In this document: piece by piece, positions 16,817 through 24,594 of the stretch | How the letters are laid out: each line of letters starts with the position of its first letter | Numbering within the stretch: the first letter of the stretch is position 1 | Assembly (NCBI GenBank): GCA_900315245.1 | Contig: OMYJ01000001.1 | Location: 310,001-374,000, forward strand | From: an uncultured Bacteroidales bacterium | Lineage (GTDB): Bacteria > Bacteroidota > Bacteroidia > Bacteroidales > WCHB1-69 | Reading direction: 5' to 3' | DNA length: 64,000 nt | Notes under the pieces: model-generated | The model's input: only the letters and a program-made list of their open reading frames with translations | What the model was told of the DNA's origin: nothing | The model's database searches: none | Position numbers and translations under genes: made by a program

Positions 16817-18080
16817 ATATATATTATGGATAGTCGGACTTTGCTGTTTGTGTAGCTTTTTCACGCAAGCGCAAAATGAAATTCGGATGCCCTATTCAAG
16901 CTATGGTATTGGATCCATAAATCATTTGTCCAATGGTGTTTTGGATGGTATGGGCAGCGTGTCTTACGCCATGCAGAATCCTTACTATATCAATTTCAGG
17001 AATCCTGCTTCCTACGCTGCATTTGACTCTCTCTCCTTCATCGCTGACGCTGCCGCTTCCATATATTATTCCAAATTGTCACAAAAAGGAATCAACCAAA
17101 AGAACTCATACGCTAAACCTGTCTATTTGGCCATCGGTTTGCCCGTCACCCGCCATTGGCGCACCAGTGCTGGTATAAAATCCTTTAGCACTGTTGGTTA
17201 TGATATAGAAACATCCAAAATCATTCCTAACATCGGTGAAGTCAACTACACCTATTCAGGCGATGGAGGTCTTTTCCAACTCTATTGGGGAAATGCCTTC
17301 AAAATCTGCAAAGGACTTTCTATCGGATTGAATGCAAGCTACCTGTTCGGTTCCATCTTCGCATCCAGTAACGCTGAATTTAACAGCAACACCATCCTGA
17401 ACTCATACATCAAGGATGCTTATCTTGTAGATGGTATTTATCTGGAAGGCGGCCTGCAGTATTTTTTCAACATCGGGGAAAAACACAAAATCGGACTGGG
17501 TGCTGTATATAGCAACACTGCCTATATCTGGGCGAAAGAAAAACTGCTGATCAACGCCTATTCAGGCGGATTTATCAGCACATCCACCTACGATACCGTT
17601 CTTCATAAGGATGACATACGCGGCAGATTGAACATTCCGCAATCGGTTGGCGCTGGCTTGAGTTATTCCTACAACGACAAATTGACCATAGCCGGCGACG
17701 TGACATGGCAAAATTGGGCCAATTTCAAGTTCATGAAACCGTGTGATTCCCTGCAAAACACTATTTTGGCTTCCCTCGGGGCTCAATTCATCCCGGATCC
17801 CAACTCCAACAAGTTTTTCAAAAAGATGGCTTTCCGCATCGGCGGACGTTATTCCACAGGAGAATTAATGCTTCGTAATAAACCTATTTCCGAATTCGGA
17901 GTCTGTTTGGGCGTAGGAGTTCCAATAACCACCTTCAATACTCACTCTTCTCTTAACATCTTGTTTGAATACGGAAGGACTGGAACACTGGTCAACGACC
18001 TCATCCGACAAGACTACTTCAGATTCTCCTTCTGCTTCACACTTCAGGAACGCTGGTATCAAAGAGTAAAATTAGATTAG
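16800..18080 (+). CDS. Outer-membrane beta-barrel protein of unknown function
   Basis: 426 residues. A signal peptide (ILWIVGLCCLCSFFTQAQ) precedes a long series of alternating amphipathic beta-strands with aromatic girdles (GLSIGLNASYLFGSIF, KIGLGAVYSNTAYIW, LSYSYNDKLTIAGDVTW), ending LQERWYQRVKLD. N-terminal features (PYSSYGIGSINHLSNGVLDGMG, NFRNPASYAAF) resemble FadL/PorV-like barrels of Bacteroidota. Start overlaps coaX by 17 bases. Its place just before a periplasmic TPR protein and lptC suggests an envelope role, but no substrate can be named. Confidence 0.78.
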   Translation: MLQKAKYILWIVGLCCLCSFFTQAQNEIRMPYSSYGIGSINHLSNGVLDGMGSVSYAMQNPYYINFRNPASYAAFDSLSFIADAAASIYYSKLSQKGINQKNSYAKPVYLAIGLPVTRHWRTSAGIKSFSTVGYDIETSKIIPNIGEVNYTYSGDGGLFQLYWGNAFKICKGLSIGLNASYLFGSIFASSNAEFNSNTILNSYIKDAYLVDGIYLEGGLQYFFNIGEKHKIGLGAVYSNTAYIWAKEKLLINAYSGGFISTSTYDTVLHKDDIRGRLNIPQSVGAGLSYSYNDKLTIAGDVTWQNWANFKFMKPCDSLQNTILASLGAQFIPDPNSNKFFKKMAFRIGGRYSTGELMLRNKPISEFGVCLGVGVPITTFNTHSSLNILFEYGRTGTLVNDLIRQDYFRFSFCFTLQERWYQRVKLD

Positions 18081-18110
18081 AAAATAATAACCCTATAAAA
18101 TAAAACTAAA

Positions 18111-19562
18111 ATGAAAAAGATTATTGCGATTATTGCATTTGCATTCAGCAGCAGTTTCGTTTTTGGCCAATCGCCTTGCCCCTTCAAATATGGAGCCAAT
18201 GAGGCCGACTCGCTGAAATGCTTGGAACAGATCACCAATTTCAGGACATTTTACAACGCCAAGAATTATGTGGACGCATACGAGGCTTGGCAATATGTCG
18301 TCCAACACAGCCCATGCGCATGGGATGGCATCTACACAAATGCCCAAACCTTATTCCAAAACCTCATTAAAGATGAGAAAGACTCTGCACGCCGCGAACT
18401 ACTGGTGGACTCTTTGTTCTACACCTTTGACAACCGCAGTAACTTTTTCCCTGACAAATTCACTCCGGGTTCTGGTTTAGGTTTTAAGGCCTATAACACC
18501 ATCCGTTACAGAAAAGACCAGTATGAGCAAGCTTTCAACTGGTTTGTGCAATCTGTGGAGATGGAAAAGGAAAACACACAGCCCGCTATCTGGGATGCCT
18601 ATTTCCAACTGTCAGAGAATCTCACCAAAGCTAAAAAGGACACCTCCATTGTCGTTGAAGCTTACGAACGTGCCACCGACTACATTGACCTTTCCATCTT
18701 AAATGCCACAAAAGCATACGAGGCTGGAACAGATGCATTGGAAGCTTTGAAAGCCCAACTGGACAACAACGAAATTGATCTCGTGGCATACGAAAAACAA
18801 GCCAAGAAGCTCACCGCAGATACTAACCGTCAGGCCAAACTCATCCTCAACTACCGTAAAACATTGGCCAAGATCGAAAATGCCGTGAAACCTTACGCTT
18901 CTTGCGATGTACTTGAAATGCTCTATGCCAAGAAGTTTGAGGATATCAAGAATGACCTGCCCGCTGTCAGCAAGATGGTGACCACGATGTACAAGGGTAA
19001 CTGCGTTACGAGTCCGCTGTTCCAGGAAGCCTTGGCTATCCTGCACAAAGCCAGCCCGAGCCGCAACTCCGCCTTCATGATGGGTAACCTCACACTGCAA
19101 AACTACCTGACCTCCAAGAAGGATGAAGAAGTGACCAATGCCATCGACTACTTCAGAGAGGCCGCTAACCTGAGCGAAACCCACGAGCAGAAAGCCGACG
19201 CTTACTACATGCTGGCTCTGGCCTACCAAATGAAAGGTTCCTATTCAGAATCCCGTTCCGCCGCTTACGATGCGTTGAAGGCGAGACCGAACATGGGCAA
19301 AGCTTATATCCTTATCGGCGACCTTTATGCCAACTCTGGCGGAAGATGCGGTGACGAACAAGTTCCTGGTGCTTACACCTGGGCTGCCGCCGACAAATAC
19401 GCGAAAGCTGCTGCTGTGGATCCGAGCTGCGCCAATGATGCCAATGCAAAACGCGCAAAACTGAGATTCCCGAGCAAAGATGAACTGTTCAAACGCGGTT
19501 TGAATTCCGGAGCCTCCTATCATGTCGGATGCTGGATCCAAGAAAACACAACCGTAAGGTAA
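18111..19562 (+). CDS. Exported tetratricopeptide-repeat protein
   Basis: 483 residues with signal peptide MKKIIAIIAFAFSSSFVFG. The body is alpha-helical with TPR-like blocks, e.g. QAFNWFVQSVEMEKEN, TNAIDYFREAANLSETHEQKADAYYMLALAYQMKGSYSESRSAAYDALKARP. It is probably periplasmic. It follows the outer-membrane barrel gene by 30 bases and is followed after nine bases by lptC. TPR proteins scaffold protein complexes; the partner may be the upstream barrel, which is an inference from gene order only. Confidence 0.75.
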   Translation: MKKIIAIIAFAFSSSFVFGQSPCPFKYGANEADSLKCLEQITNFRTFYNAKNYVDAYEAWQYVVQHSPCAWDGIYTNAQTLFQNLIKDEKDSARRELLVDSLFYTFDNRSNFFPDKFTPGSGLGFKAYNTIRYRKDQYEQAFNWFVQSVEMEKENTQPAIWDAYFQLSENLTKAKKDTSIVVEAYERATDYIDLSILNATKAYEAGTDALEALKAQLDNNEIDLVAYEKQAKKLTADTNRQAKLILNYRKTLAKIENAVKPYASCDVLEMLYAKKFEDIKNDLPAVSKMVTTMYKGNCVTSPLFQEALAILHKASPSRNSAFMMGNLTLQNYLTSKKDEEVTNAIDYFREAANLSETHEQKADAYYMLALAYQMKGSYSESRSAAYDALKARPNMGKAYILIGDLYANSGGRCGDEQVPGAYTWAAADKYAKAAAVDPSCANDANAKRAKLRFPSKDELFKRGLNSGASYHVGCWIQENTTVR

Positions 19563-19571
19563 TCTTCCAGA

Positions 19572-20138
19572 ATGCCTTTTAACCTTAAATATCTGAATAA
19601 AAGCATCATAATCGCCTTGAGCATTATGATGCTTTTTGCTGCTTGCAAGTCCAAAAACAGAAATTCCCAATTGTTAGAATATAATGGGAAATTTCCCGAC
19701 GAATCTGCCGAAAACATGACCATAACTGTCAGTGACTCGGGGAGCACTGTTTTCATTGTCAGCACACCTATTCTCAACCGTTACAATTCCACCGACACCG
19801 CTTTCGTGGATTGTCCCGAAGGAATAGTAATCACTTCTTTCAACGATTATGGTCAAAGACAGGCTATTATCACTGCTGGCTATGCATGCCAAATCAACAA
19901 CAATCTCTTCAAAGCTACAGACAACGTAATCATCCACGATCTCTCCAACGGTGATTCTGTGATAACCGATGAGGTGATTTGGGACCAACGTCAGCGAAGT
20001 ATTTACTCCACCAAAGCGGTAAAGCAGGTTAAGAGCGATGGATCAATAAATTACGGAGATGGATTTAACGCGGACGAACGTTTTACCCGATACACCATCA
20101 TTCACCCACATGGGGAAATGGTGGGATATGATTTTTAG
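19572..20138 (+). CDS. lptC: LptC-like LPS export lipoprotein
   Basis: 188 residues. The N-terminal hydrophobic segment ends in a lipobox (LFAAC), suggesting lipid anchoring in place of the TM anchor of E. coli LptC. The body (DESAENMTITVSDSGSTVFIVSTPIL..., VIWDQRQRSIYSTKAVKQVK, GDGFNADERFTRYTI) matches the LptC/OstA-type beta-jellyroll with the 'GxG...D..F' ending. LptC relays lipopolysaccharide from the LptBFG extractor to LptA. Last gene of the pdxA-coaX run, followed by a terminator. Confidence 0.82.
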   Translation: MPFNLKYLNKSIIIALSIMMLFAACKSKNRNSQLLEYNGKFPDESAENMTITVSDSGSTVFIVSTPILNRYNSTDTAFVDCPEGIVITSFNDYGQRQAIITAGYACQINNNLFKATDNVIIHDLSNGDSVITDEVIWDQRQRSIYSTKAVKQVKSDGSINYGDGFNADERFTRYTIIHPHGEMVGYDF

Positions 20139-20149
20139 ATAATGGGAGA

Positions 20150-20183
20150 AAAAAAGAGACGCAAAATTTAGCGTCTCTTTTTT
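20150..20183 (+). terminator. Bidirectional Rho-independent terminator between lptC and tRNA-Arg
   Basis: Stem AGAGACGC (20155-20162) / GCGTCTCT (20171-20178) with AAAATTTA loop, T-run on the plus strand and A-run upstream, so it can serve lptC (+) and tRNA-Arg (-). Confidence 0.93.
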
Positions 20184-20184
20184 G

Positions 20185-20256
20185 TAGTCCCGCTGGGAAT
20201 CGAACCCAAATTTAAAGTTTAGGAAACTTTCGTTCTATCCATTGAACTACAGGACC
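20185..20256 (-). tRNA. tRNA-Arg (anticodon CCT)
   Basis: 72-nt tRNA on the minus strand. Acceptor GGTCCTG pairs with CGGGACT (two wobble pairs), discriminator A; anticodon arm AAAGT-TTCCTAA-ACTTT gives CCT, reading AGG; T-arm GGGTTCGATTCCC. CCA is not encoded. Confidence 0.96.
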
Positions 20257-20273
20257 TGTTTGTAAAAAACGTG

Positions 20274-20281
20274 CAAAAATA
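20274..20281 (-). promoter_or_regulatory. -7 promoter box (TATTTTTG) of tRNA-Arg
   Basis: Exact TAnnTTTG on the minus strand, 17 bases before the tRNA 5' end. Confidence 0.78.
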
Positions 20282-20310
20282 CAACTTTTTCAGTATCAAA
20301 AAACCATAAA

Positions 20311-20346
20311 AGAAAAGGCGCAGACATTGAATCTGCGCCCTTTTTC
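20311..20346 (-). terminator. Rho-independent terminator of pepT
   Basis: Stem GGCGCAGA (20317-20324) / TCTGCGCC (20332-20339) flanked by A and T runs, 17 bases past the pepT stop on the minus strand. Confidence 0.93.
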
Positions 20347-20362
20347 GTTAACAGTTTGTCAA

Positions 20363-21574
20363 TCAGCATTTCGCAATGTTCACAATAACCTCTGTCGCTT
20401 TCACCATAGATTCCAGCGGCACATATTCGTACTTGCCGTGGAAATTGTGGCCTCCGGCGAAAATATTAGGACATGGGAGGTTGCGGAACGAAAGATTGGC
20501 TCCGTCGGTGCCGCCGCGGATAGGCACAATAACCGGCTCAACATCCGCATCCTTCATCGCCTTCACAGCGCGTTCCACCACGTAATAGACCGGCTCCACT
20601 TTCTCGCGCATGTTGTAGTATTGGTCTTTTATCTCGCAGGTGATGCAGTTGTTGTACTTATTATTCAAGAAATTGACAATCTCCTGCATGAACTTTTTCT
20701 GTGATTCGAAAAGCTCGCGATTGTGATTGCGGATGATGTACGACATTTTTGTCTCTTCCACAGTGCCCTCAATATGGATGAGCAGATAGAAGCCCTCGTA
20801 GTCCTGCGTGTGTTCGGGACGTTGCGCGGCAGGAAGCATTCCATTGAGTTCCATGGCGATAAGTTGAGAATTCACCATCTTGTTCTTGGCATATCCCGGA
20901 TGAATGTTTTTGCCTTGGATATGGATATTGGCGGAAGCGGCATTGAAGTTTTCAAACTCCAATTCCCCGATGGCACCTCCGTCCATCGTGTAAGCAAAAT
21001 CACAACCGAAAGCTTCTACATCAAAGAATTTCACGCCGTTGCCGACTTCTTCATCGTGCGAAAAGGCCACTTTGATGTCTCCGTGTTTGATTTCGGGATG
21101 CTGGATGAGATACTCCATCGCGCATACAATCTCCGCAACGCCTGCCTTGTCATCGGCACCAAGAAGCGTTTTGCCGTCTGTGGTGAGCAGCGTTTTCCCT
21201 TTGTAATCCAACAGCTCCGGAAATTCATCCGGGGAGAGTACCGTATTTGACTCTTTGTCCAACACAATCGTGCCTCCGTCATAGTTGGGAACAATGACGG
21301 GTGCGGCGATGCCCGGCATGTCAGGGGCTGTGTCCAAATGTGCCATGAAACCAATGACTGGCTGTTTCGTATCGGTATTGGAAGGCAGCAATGCTGTCAC
21401 ATAGCCGTGCTGGTCTTTTTTAACCTCTTGCATTCCAATGCTTTTCAGTTCCTCCACCATCACATCGGCAAAATCAAGAAGAGCCTGGGTGCTCGGATAG
21501 GTTGTAGATTCCGGATCCGCAGTAGTTGCGTAGGAGATATACTTGGAAAAACGTTTTAACAGAATGTCTTTCAT
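20363..21574 (-). CDS. pepT: Peptidase T (tripeptide aminopeptidase)
   Basis: M20-family dizinc aminopeptidase that releases the N-terminal residue of tripeptides in the cytoplasm. 403 residues, matching PepT. Metal ligands and catalytic residues are visible: H79 and D81 in GFMAHLDTAPD, D141 in GADDKAG, the E175-E176 pair in SHDEEVG, and the late histidine in FAGGHNFHGKYE. No signal peptide. Single-gene unit with its own -7 box and terminator. Confidence 0.96.
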   Translation of the reverse strand: MKDILLKRFSKYISYATTADPESTTYPSTQALLDFADVMVEELKSIGMQEVKKDQHGYVTALLPSNTDTKQPVIGFMAHLDTAPDMPGIAAPVIVPNYDGGTIVLDKESNTVLSPDEFPELLDYKGKTLLTTDGKTLLGADDKAGVAEIVCAMEYLIQHPEIKHGDIKVAFSHDEEVGNGVKFFDVEAFGCDFAYTMDGGAIGELEFENFNAASANIHIQGKNIHPGYAKNKMVNSQLIAMELNGMLPAAQRPEHTQDYEGFYLLIHIEGTVEETKMSYIIRNHNRELFESQKKFMQEIVNFLNNKYNNCITCEIKDQYYNMREKVEPVYYVVERAVKAMKDADVEPVIVPIRGGTDGANLSFRNLPCPNIFAGGHNFHGKYEYVPLESMVKATEVIVNIAKC

Positions 21575-21635
21575 ATTCTTAATTTTTTAATTATTAGTGA
21601 TTTATAAACAGAATTTCTATAAGTCTTAAAGTAAG

Positions 21636-21643
21636 CAAATGTA
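21636..21643 (-). promoter_or_regulatory. -7 promoter box (TACATTTG) of pepT
   Basis: Minus-strand TAnnTTTG preceded by TTTTATG, 61 bases upstream of the pepT ATG. Confidence 0.72.
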
Positions 21644-21752
21644 CATAAAAAACATTAATCAAACACAAACGAAAAAACAACGGAATCATCATTTTAGGGA
21701 TTTTGAATACCATAACTTTTTTATCTTTATTTTTGTACCTTTCCTCTGAAAT

Positions 21753-21782
21753 TGAAGAGACGTTTCATAAAACGTCTCTTCA
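21753..21782. repeat. 13-bp-stem palindrome of the AGAGACG family
   Basis: TGAAGAGACGTTT (21753-21765) and AAACGTCTCTTCA (21770-21782) with a 4-nt loop, between the divergent pepT and TonB-receptor promoters. The AGAGACG/CGTCTCT core recurs at 43145 and 20155. Confidence 0.8.
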
Positions 21783-21804
21783 GCATCAATTTCACTTGTC
21801 TGCG

Positions 21805-21840
21805 TGTATTCGAAATTTATGTACCTTTGCGCCCTTAAAA
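21805..21840 (+). promoter_or_regulatory. TonB-receptor promoter region with -7 box TACCTTTG (21822-21829)
   Basis: The -7 box ends 19 bases before the ATG. Extended similarity to the pdxA promoter region (31 of 36 bases). Confidence 0.82.
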
Positions 21841-21848
21841 AATAAGAT

Positions 21849-24137
21849 ATGAATTTGAGAAAATATATCCTTTTTGTAAGTATTTTCCTCTCCGGTATTC
21901 TTGCTGTGGCGCAAAATGCCATCATCAAAGGTTTCACATACGACGAGTCCACAGGAGAGTCGCTCCCCTACTGCACAATTCTGCTGACAGGAACCTCATA
22001 CGGTGCATTATCCGATGTTTCCGGAGCCTTCCTCATAAACAAAATACCTGCAGGCACTTACATTGTGAAAGTTTCACTATTGGGATATGTTGACCTGTTT
22101 GACACAGTGGAGGTGTCTGGCAATGCCACCATCACCAAACGCTACAGCATTTCGCCAAACTCACAAACCCTTGACGCTGTGCAAATTGTAGGCGAGAACA
22201 CCCGTAAGGAGCAAGAAACCCGCACCTCCGTCATCAGTGTCACCCCGAAAGATATGGGTAAGATGCCTGCCATTGGTGGACAACCTGACTTCGCTCAATA
22301 TTTGCAAGTGCTTCCCGGCATTATCTCCACCGGTGACCAAGGCGGACAGCTCTATGTGCGCGGCGGCACACCGGTACAGAATATGCTCCTCATGGACGGG
22401 GTCATCCTTTACAATCCGTTCCACTCCATCGGTATTTTCTCCGTCTTCGACATGGACATCATGAGCAGCGCGGATGTCTATACTGGCGGATTCGGAGCAG
22501 AATTCGGCGGCAGAATATCTTCCGTGATGGATATCAAAACCCGCGACGGAAACAAAAAGCGGCTAGCAGGCAAAGTGGATTTGAACAATATTGGGGGACA
22601 GTTGCTGTTAGAAGGCCCGCTGCTCAAGCTCAAAGAAGACCGCAAAACCTCCATCAGCTTCATCCTCTCCGGCAAAGGGTCTTTTCTGGATAAATCCTCT
22701 AAAGCATTCTATCCCTACGTGGATAATCCGGACGGTCTTCCCTACAGTTTTTGGGATCTGTACGGAAAACTCACTTTGGCCACCAAAAACGGCACCCGTT
22801 GGAACATCTTCGGTTTCAATTACGACGATCGTGTCAAATACAGTTCTGTGGCCAATTACGGCTGGGACAACTGGGGTATAGGCTCCAACTTCCTTATTGT
22901 GCCGGGCGATGCCCCTACCACCATCGAGGGTTCCCTGGCATATTCCAAGTACACCTCCGAACTGCAGGATGTAAATTTCGATCCTCGGAAAAGTTCCATG
23001 GATGGCTTCACCTTTAACCTGGGATTTAACTACTACCTCGGCAAAAGCCTTCTGAAAGTGGGCATTGACGTGGTGGGTTACAATACTTATTACGAGTATT
23101 ACACCATTTATCATGCACAGCGCAAAATCGAGGACCACACCACCGACATGTCCTTGTTTGTGAAATACAAATACAATTTCCGCAACAAGCTGCTGATTGA
23201 ACCCGGATTCCGGTTACAGTATTACTATTCTCTCGGTGAAGTGTCTCCAGAACCTCGTTTGGCTCTCAAATACAACATTTTACCGAACTTGCGCTTGAAA
23301 TTGGCTGCCGGAATGTACTCCCAGAATTTGGTCTCCATCATTTCCGACCGCGATGTGGTGAGCTTGTTCAACGGGTTCCTTTCCTCTCCGTTAGAAAGTG
23401 ATTTGTTGCCGAACACGCTTATTAATGATGACAAAGAGGTGAAAGGGCGGCTGCAAAAGTCACAACATGCCATTCTGGGACTGGAATACGATCCTATCAA
23501 CCCGTTAAGCATTAACATTGAAGGTTATTTCAAAAACTTCTCCCAGTTGATTTCCGCAAACCGTTACAAGATGGTGGAGTCCGACAATGAATTTATCTGG
23601 GAGAAAGGCCAGGCTTATGGAGGAGATATTTCAGTGAAATACGAACAAAAGGGCGTATATATTTGGTTTGTCTATTCGTTGGGATGGGTGAAGCGTAACG
23701 ACGGTAAAGTCAACTACTTCCCGCACTTTGACCGCCGTCACAACATCAATCTGGTGGCTTCTTACTCTTTTGGCAAAAGGCGTTCCTGGGAAATCAACTG
23801 CCGATGGAATTTCGGTACGGGATTCCCGTTCACGCAAACGCAAGCCTATTACCCGCATTATGACCCCACTTATATTAACGACGACTATGTGAGCGCCAAT
23901 GAAGACGTTTTCTTCCTGCTTGCCGGACTCAACGAAGCGAGACTGCCAAGCTATCACCGACTGGACCTTGGCGCCAAGAAAAAATTCTTCCTCGGACCTC
24001 GCCACAGCCTCGAACTCTATTTCTCCATGACCAATATTTACAACTATAAAAACGTGTTTTACGTCAACAGAACAACGAATGATGTCGTCTATCAGTTGCC
24101 ATTCCTTTACTATTTTGGTATGACGTGGCGGTTTTAA
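21849..24137 (+). CDS. TonB-dependent outer-membrane receptor with N-terminal CarboxypepD_reg-like domain
   Basis: 762 residues. Signal peptide to about residue 21 (LSGILAVAQ), then a carboxypeptidase-regulatory-like beta-sandwich (IIKGFTYDESTGESLPYCTILLTGTSYGALSDVSGAFLI...), then the plug domain (LYVRGGTPVQNMLLMDGVILYNPFHSIGIFSVFDMDIMSSADVYTGGFGAEFGGRISSVMDI) and a long barrel ending ...VVYQLPFLYYFGMTWRF with C-terminal Phe. It imports an unidentified ligand energised by an Exb/TonB motor. No SusD partner follows, so it is not a polysaccharide-utilisation SusC pair. A tandem repeat begins at its stop codon. Confidence 0.9.
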   Translation: MNLRKYILFVSIFLSGILAVAQNAIIKGFTYDESTGESLPYCTILLTGTSYGALSDVSGAFLINKIPAGTYIVKVSLLGYVDLFDTVEVSGNATITKRYSISPNSQTLDAVQIVGENTRKEQETRTSVISVTPKDMGKMPAIGGQPDFAQYLQVLPGIISTGDQGGQLYVRGGTPVQNMLLMDGVILYNPFHSIGIFSVFDMDIMSSADVYTGGFGAEFGGRISSVMDIKTRDGNKKRLAGKVDLNNIGGQLLLEGPLLKLKEDRKTSISFILSGKGSFLDKSSKAFYPYVDNPDGLPYSFWDLYGKLTLATKNGTRWNIFGFNYDDRVKYSSVANYGWDNWGIGSNFLIVPGDAPTTIEGSLAYSKYTSELQDVNFDPRKSSMDGFTFNLGFNYYLGKSLLKVGIDVVGYNTYYEYYTIYHAQRKIEDHTTDMSLFVKYKYNFRNKLLIEPGFRLQYYYSLGEVSPEPRLALKYNILPNLRLKLAAGMYSQNLVSIISDRDVVSLFNGFLSSPLESDLLPNTLINDDKEVKGRLQKSQHAILGLEYDPINPLSINIEGYFKNFSQLISANRYKMVESDNEFIWEKGQAYGGDISVKYEQKGVYIWFVYSLGWVKRNDGKVNYFPHFDRRHNINLVASYSFGKRRSWEINCRWNFGTGFPFTQTQAYYPHYDPTYINDDYVSANEDVFFLLAGLNEARLPSYHRLDLGAKKKFFLGPRHSLELYFSMTNIYNYKNVFYVNRTTNDVVYQLPFLYYFGMTWRF

Positions 24138-24182
24138 CGTCGGCTGTTGGCTATTAGCTATTGGCCTTTAGCTTTAACTACC
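24135..24182. repeat. GGCTATT heptamer array after the TonB receptor
   Basis: Five consecutive heptamers (GGCTGTT, GGCTATT, AGCTATT, GGCCTTT, AGCTTTA; 24142-24176). Same family at 36271-36331, 41645-41672 and 45440-45468. Confidence 0.88.
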
Positions 24183-24363
24183 AGAAGGCATAAACAGCCA
24201 AAAATGGTGAACATTTTGAAAAATCCAACCATCTTTGGCAAAGCATGAATACAATATGATATAGTCAAACAACAAAAGCAAATGATTTATATTGCTGAAA
24301 ATCAATAGTATAACGATAAATAAAAAAATATTTCAAAAGCAGACGAATTATTGAAAAAAAGTG

Positions 24364-24371
24364 TATTTTTG
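24364..24371 (+). promoter_or_regulatory. -7 promoter box (TATTTTTG) of tRNA-Asp
   Basis: Exact TAnnTTTG, 19 bases before the tRNA 5' end. The 180 bases upstream are AT-rich spacer with no gene. Confidence 0.8.
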
Positions 24372-24390
24372 CATCGTCAAAACGACAAAC

Positions 24391-24468
24391 GGATCGGTAG
24401 TTCAGTTTGGTTAGAATACATGCCTGTCACGCATGGGGTCGCGAGTTCGAGTCTCGTCCGGTCCGCCA
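24391..24468 (+). tRNA. tRNA-Asp (anticodon GTC), integration site
   Basis: Acceptor GGATCGG pairs with CCGGTCC, discriminator G, encoded CCA (24466-24468). Anticodon arm CATGC-CTGTCAC-GCATG gives GTC; T-arm GCGAG-TTCGAGT-CTCGT. Its last 17 bases up to the first C of CCA are repeated at 28972-28988, marking an integrated element. The other two tRNAs in this window lack encoded CCA. Confidence 0.97.
24450..24466 (+). repeat. attL-like 17-bp direct repeat inside tRNA-Asp
   Basis: AGTCTCGTCCGGTCCGC, identical to 28972-28988, spanning the 3' half of the T-arm to the acceptor end, the usual crossover site of tyrosine integrases in tRNA genes. Confidence 0.85.
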
Positions 24469-24475
24469 AAGAAAA

Positions 24476-24508
24476 GTAGAGATGTAATCATTGCGTCTCT
24501 ATTTTTTT
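24476..24508 (+). terminator. Rho-independent terminator after tRNA-Asp
   Basis: TAGAGATG (24477-24484) pairs with CGTCTCTA (24494-24501), followed by seven T. It lies inside the island's left edge. Confidence 0.88.
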
Positions 24509-24558
24509 ATGTTCCAAAATAACACATCAAAATTCCTTTTTCTTAAACGGAAATTTCA

Positions 24559-24566
24559 TAGTTTTG
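24559..24566 (+). promoter_or_regulatory. -7 promoter box (TAGTTTTG) of the island's first gene
   Basis: TAnnTTTG match, 28 bases before the ATG at 24595; it shows the island uses host-type promoters. Confidence 0.68.
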
Positions 24567-24594
24567 CAACCTGATTTGATTTGACGATTGAAGT

